64,000 nt of DNA from Arcicella rigui. GTDB lineage: Bacteria > Bacteroidota > Bacteroidia > Cytophagales > Spirosomataceae. Under the pieces are notes generated by a model. That model did not search any database and was not told the DNA's origin. It was given only the letters and a program-made list of their open reading frames with translations. How positions within the stretch are numbered: position 1 is the first letter of the stretch; each line of letters starts with the position of its first letter. The stretch covers positions 230,185-294,184 of the forward strand of contig NZ_JAYFUM010000008.1 of assembly GCF_034929435.1 (NCBI RefSeq). The letters are read 5' to 3'. Of this stretch, positions 17,858 to 27,016 are shown piece by piece. Made by a program: the position numbers and the translations under genes.

Positions 17858-18310
17858 TTACTTATTTTTTTCTTTTGCTTTTTCGTCTTGCAATATTTGA
17901 TATACTTTCATGCCTAATTTTTCGCCAAATGCTTGCCCTATCTGCATTGATTCAGTCATAATCAGTGGCTGTTTTTCAACTACTTTTTTTCCTACTGGAC
18001 TTTGTTGATAAGCTATGATTTCTTTTATCTCACTGTGGGTAAAATGTTTATCATAAACAGGTACATACAATGCCACAAACTCGTCATAATCAATAATGGC
18101 AAGTACTTTATCAAAATAGCTATCTGGTACATCTTTATAAGCTGGGTTGGTTTTCATCATACCAATGTACTGTGTCATCATTGTTTTGACCATCTTAACC
18201 GTTCCACTTACCTCAAGAAGTTTTTTAATATCTTTTACTTTTGCACTATCTGTTTGTGCAAAACTTGTGGAGGAAATAAGTAATAAAATAATAAAGGTGA
18301 TTGCTTTCAT
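17858..18310 (-). CDS. DUF2059 family secreted protein
   Basis: 150 residues with a signal peptide (MKAITFIILLLISSTSFAQ). The mature part is all-helical, with the DUF2059 core: VSGTVKMVKTMMTQYIGMM followed by ALYVPVYDKHFTHSEIKEII and YQQSPVGKKVVEKQP. Members are periplasmic proteins of unknown role. Transcribed alone; an intact family B palindrome lies just past its stop and may serve as its terminator. Confidence 0.85.
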   Translation of the reverse strand: MKAITFIILLLISSTSFAQTDSAKVKDIKKLLEVSGTVKMVKTMMTQYIGMMKTNPAYKDVPDSYFDKVLAIIDYDEFVALYVPVYDKHFTHSEIKEIIAYQQSPVGKKVVEKQPLIMTESMQIGQAFGEKLGMKVYQILQDEKAKEKNK

Positions 18311-18430
18311 GTTGCTGTATGTTTAAAATGTGTTGGAATACAATATGATAAAGATTTATAAGAAATTAAAAGAAATAGCACTTTTTTTATCAATACCTTT
18401 AAACTTCTCCAACTATTATAAGCAAAACTT

Positions 18431-18507
18431 CGCCTTTGTTGGTGTTTTTCACCAACAAAACGTGCGACAGCAAAGGAGGTTGTCAGTGAAGACACTGACA
18501 ACGGCAA
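18431..18507. repeat. Palindromes of family C and family B in tandem
   Basis: Family C: TTTGTTGGTG (18435-18444) pairs with CACCAACAAA (18450-18459), loop TTTTT. It is followed by family B, TTGTCAGTG (18480-18488) with CACTGACAA (18493-18501). The same C-then-B pair recurs at 19474-19547. Confidence 0.85.
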
Positions 18508-18537
18508 AAAGTTATAAATACCTTATGCAAACAAGGC

Positions 18538-18960
18538 TTAGTTTTCATATTTATCCGATAAATTTTCATTCAAATAGTCAGAAAGTTTCTCGAAACCTTC
18601 TGATTTTTTAACCCAAAGGTTAATTTTTATTCCACTACTTGTTCTTAAGATTATTTCACTCCCAGTGTTGAAGCCCATACATTGATAGTGATTTTCAGTC
18701 CAACTCAAAACAGTTTTTAAATTGTATTGCTTTTCTTTGGTAAAAGTATCACGAACAATTAGAACATCATCAATTAATGTTAAGCCTTTATAATGTTCAT
18801 TGATCCGCTTTATATTTAGTGATATAATTACTAACCAGCAAATCATTATAATCCATTTTTCCCAGACTCCAATGGATTGATTTTCTACCGATAAAAAGTT
18901 GAATCCTAACGATAAAATCCAAGGGGTAATGTACAGCTTGCTTTTTGTTGTCTGCTTCAT
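18538..18960 (-). CDS. Small membrane protein of unknown function
   Basis: 140 residues from the ATG at 18960; the TTG three bases earlier is a less likely start. Two hydrophobic helices (about 10-28 and 34-52) precede a soluble domain of about 85 residues rich in beta strands, with the segment LTLIDDVLIVRDTFTKEKQYN. The layout resembles small PH-like-domain membrane proteins, but I cannot assign a family. It is bounded on both sides by family B/C palindromes, so it forms its own unit. Confidence 0.6.
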   Translation of the reverse strand: MKQTTKSKLYITPWILSLGFNFLSVENQSIGVWEKWIIMICWLVIISLNIKRINEHYKGLTLIDDVLIVRDTFTKEKQYNLKTVLSWTENHYQCMGFNTGSEIILRTSSGIKINLWVKKSEGFEKLSDYLNENLSDKYEN

Positions 18961-19038
18961 CAAAGTATTGCTAATGTTAGTATTCTAATTGCAATTATTT
19001 AGGTATGTAGTTGGCTATGCTAACAAAATACAAATAGC

Positions 19039-19461
19039 TCATTTGTTCACTAAAGAAAAAGGGATTACGGCATAATTCTTTTCATGGATTTGAGAATACT
19101 TATTTTTGTGTATTCGAATGTATTTAATTTTATTTCTAACAAAAGGTAAGTATTTGGCAATTTTTAAGGGAATATTTTTAGAACTATCGGTCAAAATACT
19201 TTCATTAAAGAATTGAATATTTTCAGTCAAGGACTTCAAATCAAGTCTTAAAATAGTAGATTCAATCAATTTTCCTTCCTTATTTATTATTAAATGGACA
19301 TAGATTTTACCATATTTAATTTCTTTACAAACAGAATCAGGAATTACGATAGAACTGTTTTTTATCGAAAAACTAAATGGATTATTCATTTCAATTGCTT
19401 GTGAGAATAAAGTAATTGAATTTATAGATACCAGTAAAAATATGATGATGTTAGTTTTCAT
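19039..19461 (-). CDS. Secreted protein, weak resemblance to a TonB C-terminal domain
   Basis: 140 residues with a signal peptide (about 1-22). The stretch GKIYVHLIINKEGKLIEST (about 50-68) has the beta-hairpin pattern of TonB C-terminal domains (V-x-F-x-I-x-x-D-G-x-v), and the C-terminus is rich in Lys/Ile/Tyr. The resemblance is slight. No TonB box partner lies nearby. The gene is flanked upstream by a C-B palindrome pair. Confidence 0.5.
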   Translation of the reverse strand: MKTNIIIFLLVSINSITLFSQAIEMNNPFSFSIKNSSIVIPDSVCKEIKYGKIYVHLIINKEGKLIESTILRLDLKSLTENIQFFNESILTDSSKNIPLKIAKYLPFVRNKIKYIRIHKNKYSQIHEKNYAVIPFSLVNK

Positions 19462-19473
19462 TTAAGTATTTTT

Positions 19474-19547
19474 CGCCTTTGTTGGTGTTTTTCACCAACA
19501 AGACATGCGAGCAAAAGATGTTGTCAGTGAAGACACTGACAACGGCA
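19474..19547. repeat. Palindromes of family C and family B in tandem, second copy
   Basis: TTGTTGGTG (19479-19487) pairs with CACCAACAA (19493-19501), then TTGTCAGTG (19521-19529) pairs with CACTGACAA (19534-19542), followed by CGGCAAAG. The order and spacing match 18431-18507, so the pair moves or was copied as one unit. Confidence 0.85.
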
Positions 19548-19667
19548 AAGTATTTGGTAAAAACATGGTGTTTCCTTAAACAAATTCTAAAAATATGCAA
19601 TCAATTGTATCATGAGTATCTAAACTAAAGGTTTGAGCTTCCATACTATCCACTTATCTGTATAGTC

Positions 19668-20447
19668 TTACCGCCAAATATCATAAGCAAAGCGAATGAT
19701 AATGGCAGAAACTACTAACAGAAAAAATACTCTTACAAAAGCACTTCCTTTGAACAATGCCAGTCGTGTACCTACAACAGAACCAATAATATTGGCAATC
19801 CCTAAAGGAATGGCTACTTCAAAAAGGACATCACCCGAAGACATAAAAAAGATGATGGCAGGAATATTAGAAGCACAATTCAAGATTTTGGCATAAGCCG
19901 AAGCGTGCAGGAAGTCTAAACCAAAAATAGAAACAAAGGTAAAAATCAAAAAACTACCCATTCCAGGGCCAAAAAAGCCATCATAAAAACCTAAAATAGC
20001 CCCTGTCAGTAAGCCCCCAATCAAGAACTGTTTCCCGAAATACTTAGGCGTATGGTCTGTGCCTAAATCTTTTTTCAGAAAAGTATAAATGAGTACCAAC
20101 ACAAGTAAAAGTAAAATGATAGGTTTTAGGATATTTTTATCCAAAGACGTTACCAATCTTGCTCCCATCAAAGCAAACAAACCCGTGGCAAGTATAGCAG
20201 GCACGATAAATTTCCAATCAATTTTCACTTTCCGCATATACTGCGAAGCCGCCACCAAAGTACCCGAAACCGACGCTAATTTATGCGTACCAATAATGGT
20301 AGGAATGGCATACTGAGGAAGAAAAATCAACAAAGCAGGTAGCTGAATCAAGCCACCGCCACCCACAATCGCATCAATAAAGCCCGCAAAAAAAGCAAAA
20401 CAAGAAAGAATCAAAAGGGTTTGAAGCGTAATATCGTGAATGGGCAT
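19668..20447 (-). CDS. TSUP family sulfite exporter TauE/SafE-like protein
   Basis: 259 residues with about eight membrane helices in two related halves. The first half carries the family signature near residues 18-33 (FFAGFIDAIVGGGGLI), and the second half carries FYDGFFGPGMGSFL near 154-167. TSUP proteins carry sulfur-containing or small organic anions (sulfite, sulfoacetate, thiosulfate) across the inner membrane. No sulfur-metabolism gene is adjacent, so the substrate is open. Confidence 0.9.
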   Translation of the reverse strand: MPIHDITLQTLLILSCFAFFAGFIDAIVGGGGLIQLPALLIFLPQYAIPTIIGTHKLASVSGTLVAASQYMRKVKIDWKFIVPAILATGLFALMGARLVTSLDKNILKPIILLLLVLVLIYTFLKKDLGTDHTPKYFGKQFLIGGLLTGAILGFYDGFFGPGMGSFLIFTFVSIFGLDFLHASAYAKILNCASNIPAIIFFMSSGDVLFEVAIPLGIANIIGSVVGTRLALFKGSAFVRVFFLLVVSAIIIRFAYDIWR

Positions 20448-20515
20448 TAGTGGAATGTATTGTTAATTTTATTGGAGAGTAAGAATTATATTTAATAGCT
20501 AAGACAAAATTTCAA

Positions 20516-20872
20516 TTAAATACTTTGACCGAAAGTCAATAAATTATAGTCAGGGTCCAGAATAGAAAACTCTTTTTGCCCCCAAGGTTTAGTTTGAAGT
20601 GACCCCGCTGGGTGAATAACAACCTGATTATCAATCATTGATTGGTACAGTTCTTCAATATTATCCGTTCTGATATATACTTGCCCATAATTTTCAGTTG
20701 GCTCAAGGTTTTTAAATTCAAAAAAATGGAGTTGAATACCGTCTTTTTGAAGCATCAGATAAGCATCAAAATCAGCCGAACCGAAAAGCTGAAAACCCAA
20801 TTGATTTACATAAAAATCCTTTGTGATAGCTTTGTTTCGCATGGGTAATTTAGGATTAATAGCCGTTAGCAT
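20516..20872 (-). CDS. VOC superfamily (glyoxalase/bleomycin-resistance-like) protein
   Basis: 118 residues, one glyoxalase-type domain made of two beta-alpha-beta-beta-beta modules. It opens with INPKLPMRNKAITKDFYVNQLGF, has HFFEFKN in the middle and ends with the typical WGQKEFSILDPDYNLLTFG, whose Glu is a likely metal ligand. Members bind or modify small molecules and some sequester antibiotics. The specific activity is not known. It lies downstream of pfkA on the same strand but beyond the pfkA terminator. Confidence 0.85.
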   Translation of the reverse strand: MLTAINPKLPMRNKAITKDFYVNQLGFQLFGSADFDAYLMLQKDGIQLHFFEFKNLEPTENYGQVYIRTDNIEELYQSMIDNQVVIHPAGSLQTKPWGQKEFSILDPDYNLLTFGQSI

Positions 20873-20944
20873 AGTTCTTATAGTTAAATGTTTTTTTGTA
20901 ATTTATTTAATTGTGAATCTCTTAAACTTAATTCAATAAAACAT

Positions 20945-20976
20945 AAAAAAGGCTGGAAAAATTTCCAGCCTTTTTT
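20945..20976. terminator. pfkA terminator
   Basis: GGCTGGAAA (20951-20959) pairs with TTTCCAGCC (20962-20970), with A6 and T6 runs on either side, so it can work in both directions. It lies just past the pfkA stop. Confidence 0.9.
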
Positions 20977-20993
20977 ATAAAAGAACGTAAATC

Positions 20994-21968
20994 TTACTTA
21001 CTCAAAATCCCAGCAAGTCTAATCAAATCAGAATTGATTAATTTCTTTTTAGTAATTGTATCATGGAATGGTGTGTAAAGTAATTGATCGTTTACAATAC
21101 CTGCCATTTCATTTTTATGTCCTGCTAATAAACCTTCTAATGCTCCTAAACCTAAACGACTTGCTAAAATTCTATCCGCTGCACTTGGGCTACCTCCTCT
21201 TTGAATATGACCAAGGTTTGTTACTCGAATGTCAACAGGAACATCTATTGTCTTTTTAATTTGGTCAGCTATTACGGCTGCGTTTCCTTCTTCGTCTCCT
21301 TCAGCTACAATAACAATTGATGAAGTCTTTTTCTTATTGAAACCTGCTTTCAATGTACCTACTACATCATCTACGGTTTGTCTTTCTTCTGGAATCAAAA
21401 TTGATTCTGCTCCACCTGAAATACCTGATTGAATAGCAATATAGCCTGAGTCACGACCCATCACTTCAATAAAAAATACTCTATCGTGTGAATCCGCTGT
21501 ATCTCTAATTTTATCAATTGCATCCAAAGCTGTGTTAACGGCTGTATCGTATCCAACTGTGAAGTCAGTGCCATAAAGGTCGTTATCAATTGTACCCGGA
21601 ACACCAACGGTTGGAATCTGAAATTCATTATAAAAAATCTCAGCACCTGTAAAAGTTCCGTTTCCTCCGATGGCTACCAAACCTTCTATTCCGTGCGATT
21701 TCAACTGTTCATAAGCCTTTTTTCTTCCTTCTGGAGTCATAAATTCTTTACTTCTCGCAGATTTCAAAATAGTACCACCACGTTGAATAATATTACTTAC
21801 AGATTGTGAATTAAGCGGGATAATATCGCCCTTAATCATACCGTTGTATCCCCGAATTATTCCAAAAATTTCGACTCCATGATGTAGCCCTCCTCTAACA
21901 ACCGCTCTAATTGAAGCGTTCATACCTGGTGCATCTCCTCCTGAAGTAAATACCGCAATTCTTTTCAT
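20994..21968 (-). CDS. pfkA: 6-phosphofructokinase, ATP-dependent
   Basis: Phosphorylates fructose 6-phosphate in glycolysis. 324 residues, close to the 320 of E. coli PfkA. Motifs: TSGGDAPGMNASIRAVVR (about 8-25), ATP-type GTIDNDLYGTD with the catalytic Asp (about 125-135), MGRDSGYIA (about 169-177) and LGHIQRGGSPSA (about 245-256). The Gly before TIDND marks ATP rather than pyrophosphate dependence. One oddity: the loop is GGNGTFTGA where GGDGTFTGA is expected, so the Asp that helps hold Mg2+ is Asn (codon AAC read on the minus strand). It has its own terminator. Confidence 0.95.
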   Translation of the reverse strand: MKRIAVFTSGGDAPGMNASIRAVVRGGLHHGVEIFGIIRGYNGMIKGDIIPLNSQSVSNIIQRGGTILKSARSKEFMTPEGRKKAYEQLKSHGIEGLVAIGGNGTFTGAEIFYNEFQIPTVGVPGTIDNDLYGTDFTVGYDTAVNTALDAIDKIRDTADSHDRVFFIEVMGRDSGYIAIQSGISGGAESILIPEERQTVDDVVGTLKAGFNKKKTSSIVIVAEGDEEGNAAVIADQIKKTIDVPVDIRVTNLGHIQRGGSPSAADRILASRLGLGALEGLLAGHKNEMAGIVNDQLLYTPFHDTITKKKLINSDLIRLAGILSK

Positions 21969-22312
21969 GATGGTAAAGATTGTATTTTAGTAACTTGGTT
22001 AATAGTAGTTTTTCTATTTGTGCTTAAAAGAAATTGTATTCTTTCTATACTCACAACAACACAAATTTATCGTTTATAAGTGATGTTTCTAATATTTTTT
22101 GAAAAAATTACATTTTAATAAACTAAAACACCTATATTATATAAACATTTCAATATTAAATTGAATTGTTTGGTATTTTTGTGCGTTTTAAAATATTTTG
22201 AATGCAAAAAGTCATATCATCTATAACTAATTTGTAATTGAAGTATATTTGCAAAATTATTTTATTTCCATTTTATACTTTTCCGACAAGGCAAAGTTAT
22301 CAATTTTTATTT
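21969..22312. other. Control region between divergent pfkA and DUF5723 genes
   Basis: On the minus strand a TAAATTTG (22062-22069) matches the -7 box about 95 bp before pfkA, but no TTG is found at the right distance. On the plus strand TATTTTTG (22174-22181) and TATATTTG (22244-22251) are possible -7 boxes for DUF5723. None is complete. Confidence 0.35.
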
Positions 22313-23869
22313 ATGCTGCGTTTATTGTTTGTGCTGCTTTTATACTTTTTTATCCCTTTTCATGGAGTTGCTCAACAATGGTTAGGCATTTCAAGTAGTA
22401 ATTATGCGGGTACAAATGCTGTTTATCTCAACCCTGCCAATGTAGCCGATTCTCGCTATCGCATCTTTATTAATTTAGGGAGTAACGACATCTTTGTACA
22501 TAATAACTATGTGCAATGGAATGCTCCGTTCTCGATGTTGGGATATTTAACCAATTCTGTTGGAAGACAGTACCGTTCTGCCGACAACAAAATCCTTTTC
22601 AAAGATGAATACTTAATTGCTGATACAGACAATACTGTTAAAAAACTCCATGCCATTGATGATTTCAGAGGTCCTTCTATTCAGTTTGATTTGAACGACA
22701 AACAATCCATTGCTTTATTGACCAGAATGAGGACGGGTATTAACCTCACCAATATTGATGCGGGCTTTGCTAATTTTATCAGATTAGGTATCAAAAACGA
22801 CGAAGTATTGAATAAAGTAGAAACTGTAAACAATGCAGCCTTCAATATCAATAGTTATGCTGAGTTTGGCTTCACTTTTGGGCAAGTATTGCTTGATGGT
22901 GATGAAGATTTTATCAAAATGGGGATTACTGCCAAAAGATTGATTGGCTTGTACTCAGCTCATGCTTTAATTGATGAAATGAAGTACGAAATCGTAGATG
23001 ACCCTACTCCTACCCTTGTCAACGAAAAAATATTGAGAATAGATAATCTTACTGCCGACATAGGCTATACTAAAGATGCTTCATTTAAAAATATTGCTCC
23101 CTCACCGGGATGGGTTTTAGGTGATTTAGCGGCTGGAAATGGTTGGGGCTTCGATATTGGCTTTGTGTATGAATTTAGACCTGATACTCGGAGAATTAGC
23201 TATCGTGACGAAGGTGTTGTGAAACTCGACCCAACTAAAAACAAGTATCAATATCGTTTAAGTATAGCTTTGTTAGACATCGGAAGTTTGAAATATGCCA
23301 ACCCAGATTTCGTAAAAAGCTGGATTAGTAGAACTAATAACAAACTTATTGGCTCTGCTGATTTTAGAGATACTGAGAATATTGATGATTCATTTAGAAG
23401 AATTAATAATACTTTGACCATCAGAGATGCTCAGGCTTTGAACTCATTTAGGTCAAGTTTACCAAGCTCATTAAATGTAAATCTGGACTATCTCTACAAA
23501 AAAAATATTTACATCAACGCTACTTGGACTCAATCGCTTACTTCAGAATATTCAATTGGAATGAAAATGCCTTCATTGATAGCTGTAACGCCACGGTGGG
23601 AGACAAAGTGGTTTGAAGTAGCCCTTCCTTTGGCTTTGGTAAGAAATTATAGCGTGTTTACTTTTGGTTTATCTGGAAGAGTTGGCCCTGTTTTTATTGG
23701 TTCTGATAACCTCGCTGGTTTATTAAATATCGGTAAAAGTCGAGGTTTAGATTTATATTTTGGAGCTACAATTCCTATTTTCCAAAAACCTCCTTACTCT
23801 TTGAACGCTTGTTTTTATGAAAAAGGAGAACGTAAAAGCTTAAAGGAAAGATTGATGTTTTGGAAATAA
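22313..23869 (+). CDS. DUF5723 family outer-membrane protein
   Basis: 518 residues from the ATG at 22313, chosen because it starts the signal peptide (MLRLLFVLLLYFFIPFHGVAQ); the frame also extends 25 codons upstream. The mature protein opens with the family's LGISSSNYAGTNAVYLNPAN segment and alternates aromatic beta strands to the C-terminus, where it ends with a short basic tail after LNACFYEKG. DUF5723 proteins are probable outer-membrane beta barrels specific to Bacteroidota, related to FadL/PorV-like fold proteins. Function unknown. Its stop is 7 bp from that of convergent radC. Confidence 0.8.
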   Translation: MLRLLFVLLLYFFIPFHGVAQQWLGISSSNYAGTNAVYLNPANVADSRYRIFINLGSNDIFVHNNYVQWNAPFSMLGYLTNSVGRQYRSADNKILFKDEYLIADTDNTVKKLHAIDDFRGPSIQFDLNDKQSIALLTRMRTGINLTNIDAGFANFIRLGIKNDEVLNKVETVNNAAFNINSYAEFGFTFGQVLLDGDEDFIKMGITAKRLIGLYSAHALIDEMKYEIVDDPTPTLVNEKILRIDNLTADIGYTKDASFKNIAPSPGWVLGDLAAGNGWGFDIGFVYEFRPDTRRISYRDEGVVKLDPTKNKYQYRLSIALLDIGSLKYANPDFVKSWISRTNNKLIGSADFRDTENIDDSFRRINNTLTIRDAQALNSFRSSLPSSLNVNLDYLYKKNIYINATWTQSLTSEYSIGMKMPSLIAVTPRWETKWFEVALPLALVRNYSVFTFGLSGRVGPVFIGSDNLAGLLNIGKSRGLDLYFGATIPIFQKPPYSLNACFYEKGERKSLKERLMFWK

Positions 23870-23876
23870 TTGATTT

Positions 23877-24578
23877 TTAAAGGATTCCTTCGTCTACGAA
23901 GCTAAAGTATGTTTTATCTGTAAAAATTAAATGGTCGAGTACAGGAATATCTAAGTTATTCCCTGCGGCTTTTAATTTTTTCGTTAAATCTCTATCGGCT
24001 TGGCTTGGACTGAGATTTCCAGAAGGATGATTATGCGAAAGAATTATAGCACTTGCTAAATTTTCTAAAGCATATTTGAAAATAATTTTAGGGTCGGCTA
24101 CTGTTCCCGAAACACCTCCGCTACTAATTTTCTCGCATTTAATTACTTCGTTGGCTCGATTTAATAAAATTATCCAGAATTCTTCATGGGATAAATCAGA
24201 TAGATAAGGTCTTAAAACTTCATAAGCGTCGCTTGACGACTTTATTCTGGGCTTCTCGGCAGATTCTGTTGCTTTCTTTCTTCGTCCCAATTCTAAGGCA
24301 CTTACAATCGTAATGGCTTTTGCTTCGCCAATGCCTTTAAATTTCGCCAAATCTTTTACCGACAAACGTGCCAATTGATTCAAATCATTCTGAACACTTT
24401 GAAGAATTACTTTGGCGATGTCCACGGCAGTCATATTCTGAATGCCCGTAGCAATCAGAATTCCTAATAATTCCGCATCGGATAATGAGGCTTTTCCTTT
24501 GAGTAAAAGTTTTTCACGAGGTCTGTCTTCCTCTGCCCAAGATTTGATATTGAGATGTGTATTTTCGTAGGATTTCAT
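23877..24578 (-). CDS. radC: RadC/UPF0758 family protein with JAMM domain
   Basis: 233 residues. N-terminal helix-hairpin-helix part (about 20-110, with LAKFKGIGEAKAITIVSALELGRR in the middle), then the JAMM/MPN+ metalloprotease-like domain. Its motif SHNHPSGNLSPSQAD near 182-196 holds the His-x-His and Asp metal ligands. Despite the name, a repair role is doubtful; the family is linked to recombination and mobile DNA in other work. It stands alone here. Confidence 0.9.
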   Translation of the reverse strand: MKSYENTHLNIKSWAEEDRPREKLLLKGKASLSDAELLGILIATGIQNMTAVDIAKVILQSVQNDLNQLARLSVKDLAKFKGIGEAKAITIVSALELGRRKKATESAEKPRIKSSSDAYEVLRPYLSDLSHEEFWIILLNRANEVIKCEKISSGGVSGTVADPKIIFKYALENLASAIILSHNHPSGNLSPSQADRDLTKKLKAAGNNLDIPVLDHLIFTDKTYFSFVDEGIL

Positions 24579-24703
24579 AGGTGTTATGGATTTGTAGTCT
24601 ATGAAAATTGAAATTTAAAGGTTTTAAACTGTTTACTAAATTGCTCAATCACAATTCATTAAGTCTAATTTAAGTGTAAAATTGTTTCTCTCAAAATTTT
24701 GGG

Positions 24704-24742
24704 CATAAAAAAAGACCTAACTTTTCAGAAAGGTCTTTTTTT
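24704..24742 (-). terminator. rpsT terminator
   Basis: AAAAAGACCT (24709-24718) pairs with AGGTCTTTTT (24731-24740), with A and T runs outside. It lies just beyond the rpsT stop. Confidence 0.9.
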
Positions 24743-24762
24743 ATGAATATCTCAAAGCTATA

Positions 24763-25017
24763 TTAAGCTAATTTATTCACTAACTTCGCTAACTTTGATT
24801 TCAAGTTAGAAGCTTTGTTTTTGTGAATAATGTTCTTCTTAGCTAATTTGTCAAGAGCAGAAGAAACTTTTTTATAGAGATCAGTAGCAACTACCTTATC
24901 GTGTGTCAAACGCAACTTCTTTACCATTGTACGGGTAGTTTTGTGCTGATAACGATTACGTAATCTTTTTGCTTCGTTAGCTCTGATTCTCTTTAATGAT
25001 GATTTGTGATTTGCCAT
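24763..25017 (-). CDS. rpsT: 30S ribosomal protein S20
   Basis: 84 residues from the ATG at 25017, set by the conserved start MANHKSSLKRIRANEAKRLR. All-helical, very basic primary 16S rRNA-binding protein. The pattern continues with KTTRTMVKKLR and ends NLKSKLAKLVNKLA. The 20 codons upstream in the same frame lie in the leader and overlap the promoter region, so they are not coding. A complete Bacteroidota promoter and a terminator bracket the gene, so it is a single-gene transcript. Confidence 0.97.
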   Translation of the reverse strand: MANHKSSLKRIRANEAKRLRNRYQHKTTRTMVKKLRLTHDKVVATDLYKKVSSALDKLAKKNIIHKNKASNLKSKLAKLVNKLA

Positions 25018-25066
25018 GTTTATTTCCCGAATAATATTGGTTTCCTGATTTTCTATTATTGAGGTG

Positions 25067-25096
25067 CAAAGGTACATTTTTTTTAAGACAATACAA
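25067..25096 (-). promoter_or_regulatory. rpsT promoter
   Basis: On the minus strand, TTG (25096-25094), a 19-bp spacer and TACCTTTG (25074-25067). Same spacing and -7 box as the helicase promoter. Leader of about 40 nt. Confidence 0.85.
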
Positions 25097-25159
25097 GTAC
25101 ATATTTACAAATTCTTTCAAATTTGATATTATTCCTATCCTTATCTTAAATTTATTCTA

Positions 25160-26167
25160 ATGAAAAAGTACTATTTCTTTCCTATTTTAGTTTGTTTAAT
25201 GGTTTTTTCAGAAGGTTTTGCTGAAAAAAGACCTATTTCAATTTTTCCTACCAAAACGCAAAACAAATGGGGATTTTTTGCCCATCAACGCATCAATCGC
25301 TTGGCAATTTTTACTTTACCGCCCGAAATGATTGTTTTCTACAAAGCTAACCTTTATTATTTAGTAGAAAATTCCGTTGCTCCCGACCGCCGACGCTATG
25401 CCGTAAAAGAGGAAGCCCCTCGGCATTATATTGACTTAGATGCTTATGGCGACAGTGCTACTTATAAACTCCCGCACTTCTGGAATGATGCTGTTGCCCA
25501 ATTTTCAGAAGATAGTTTGATGAAACACGGCATTGTTCCGTGGCATATTCAATTGATGAAATTTCAACTCACAAAAGCTTTTCAAGAAAAAAATACCGCC
25601 AGAATTTTAAAACTCTCTGCAGAAATTGGGCATTATATTGCCGATGCCAATGTGCCTTTACATACTTCTTCTAATTATAACGGACAAAAAACGAACCAAG
25701 TAGGGATTCATGGCTTTTGGGAATCCCGTTTGCCAGAGCTTTATTCCGACGAATACGATTTCTTTGTTGGCACAGCCACTTATGAAAAGTATGTCAGCAA
25801 AAGAATTTGGGAGGCAGTTAGAAATGCCAATACTTGTTTAGATTCGGTTTTTACTTTTGAACAAAAACTGAGTATTTCAACCAAAGCAAGTAAAAAATAC
25901 AGTATCGAGGAACGCAACGGAGTAACCATTAAAACCTATTCTCAAGAATTTTCTAAGCAGTATCACGATGCCCTGAATCATCAAGTAGAAAGACAAATGA
26001 GAAGGTCAATTAAAATGATTGGTGATTTTTGGTACACTGCTTGGATTGATGCCGGACAGCCAGATTTAGGTAACTTACTTTATCAACCCAGTAAACAGGA
26101 AAAAGAAGCCGAAGCAAAAGAACAAAAATCTTGGTTACAAAAATTGTTTAAAGTAAGAGAAGAATAG
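25160..26167 (+). CDS. Zinc-dependent phospholipase C/S1-P1 nuclease-like secreted protein
   Basis: 335 residues with a signal peptide (about 1-21). The zinc-enzyme pattern is visible: Trp and His near the mature N-terminus (KWGFFAHQRINRLA), an Asp in NSVAPDRRR, HYIDLDAY, the paired ligands in IGHYIADANVPLHTSSNYNG (about 155-174) and GIHGFWESRLPEL. This set is shared by the zinc-dependent phospholipase C and S1/P1 nuclease superfamily, which bind three zinc ions. Whether it cleaves lipids or nucleic acids is not clear. The C-terminal 25 residues are charged and non-conserved. Confidence 0.8.
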   Translation: MKKYYFFPILVCLMVFSEGFAEKRPISIFPTKTQNKWGFFAHQRINRLAIFTLPPEMIVFYKANLYYLVENSVAPDRRRYAVKEEAPRHYIDLDAYGDSATYKLPHFWNDAVAQFSEDSLMKHGIVPWHIQLMKFQLTKAFQEKNTARILKLSAEIGHYIADANVPLHTSSNYNGQKTNQVGIHGFWESRLPELYSDEYDFFVGTATYEKYVSKRIWEAVRNANTCLDSVFTFEQKLSISTKASKKYSIEERNGVTIKTYSQEFSKQYHDALNHQVERQMRRSIKMIGDFWYTAWIDAGQPDLGNLLYQPSKQEKEAEAKEQKSWLQKLFKVREE

Positions 26168-26229
26168 GATTTTGGATGTCGGATTTCAGATTTGGGATTT
26201 ATCTTGAAACTGATTATTAGATAATTTTC

Positions 26230-26330
26230 AGCCACAGAGTTTAGCGGAGTTTTACTGAGTTTCACAGAATATTAATACAATGTGTCTCTGTGAAACTCTA
26301 CTTATTCACTGTGTTCCTCTGTGTATTTTA
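26230..26330. repeat. Inverted repeat with CACAGAGTTTC-type units
   Basis: GAGTTTCACAGA (26257-26268) pairs perfectly with TCTGTGAAACTC (26287-26298). Further CACAGAG/CTCTGTG fragments lie around. The element sits between convergent genes and may end both transcripts. Similar strings are common in Bacteroidota gaps. Confidence 0.6.
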
Positions 26331-26355
26331 TAAAATTTACCATCAAACTAACTTC

Positions 26356-26922
26356 CTATTTTCGACTAATAAATGGATTATCCTTTAAATAAAAGCGATA
26401 AGGCAAATCTACGCCTTGTGTAATACCGATTCTGGTAGTGGTGAATATTTCGGAATATTGATAATCACTCAATGGTGGATATATTGTTAAGTCAGAATTT
26501 AAAATATGCCAGTGATTCATGCCTTTGTGAATGCCCATTGCTTGTACCAACTTTCCCGGGCCAGAACAAAGATTTTTAATAGAATCCGTTTTTCGTCTTT
26601 GTGCCATTAGGTCAATTCCTTCGGTGGGTTCTAAGGCACGAATTAGCACGGCTTCGCCAATGTCTTCTTGGTTGGTTGCAATATTGATACAAAAGTGCAT
26701 TCCATAAATTTGATACACATAAATTGTTCCTGCTTTGCCAAACATTGGAGCGTTTCTGACACTCTTTTTTCTATAAGCATGACAAGCGGGGTCGCCTTGC
26801 AAATAGGCTTCTGTTTCAACAATAATACCTGCTGTAATTCCTTCATCGCTTTCGTGGACTAAACGATAACCAAGTAAATTTTTAGCCACAGAAATTGTAT
26901 CAGCAGTCAGTAAAGTATTCAT
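26356..26922 (-). CDS. DNA-3-methyladenine glycosylase (AAG/MPG type)
   Basis: Removes alkylated or deaminated purines from DNA in base excision repair. 188 residues. The active-site segment VETEAYLQGDPACHAY carries the catalytic Glu (about residue 37); SVRNAPMFGKAGTIYVYQIY is the family's DNA-intercalation and structural region, and LCSGPGKLVQAMGI lies near 118-131. Length is usual for bacterial members. A possible -7 box (TACTTTTG on the minus strand, 26999-26992) lies upstream, without a well-placed -33 box. Confidence 0.92.
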   Translation of the reverse strand: MNTLLTADTISVAKNLLGYRLVHESDEGITAGIIVETEAYLQGDPACHAYRKKSVRNAPMFGKAGTIYVYQIYGMHFCINIATNQEDIGEAVLIRALEPTEGIDLMAQRRKTDSIKNLCSGPGKLVQAMGIHKGMNHWHILNSDLTIYPPLSDYQYSEIFTTTRIGITQGVDLPYRFYLKDNPFISRK

Positions 26923-27016
26923 TTAATTAGGGAATGATGAGTAAATGGTAATTGAAAGCTTTAGTTTTAGACAAATTATTCATCATAAACACAAAAGTAG
27001 AACTTATTGTTTAGTT

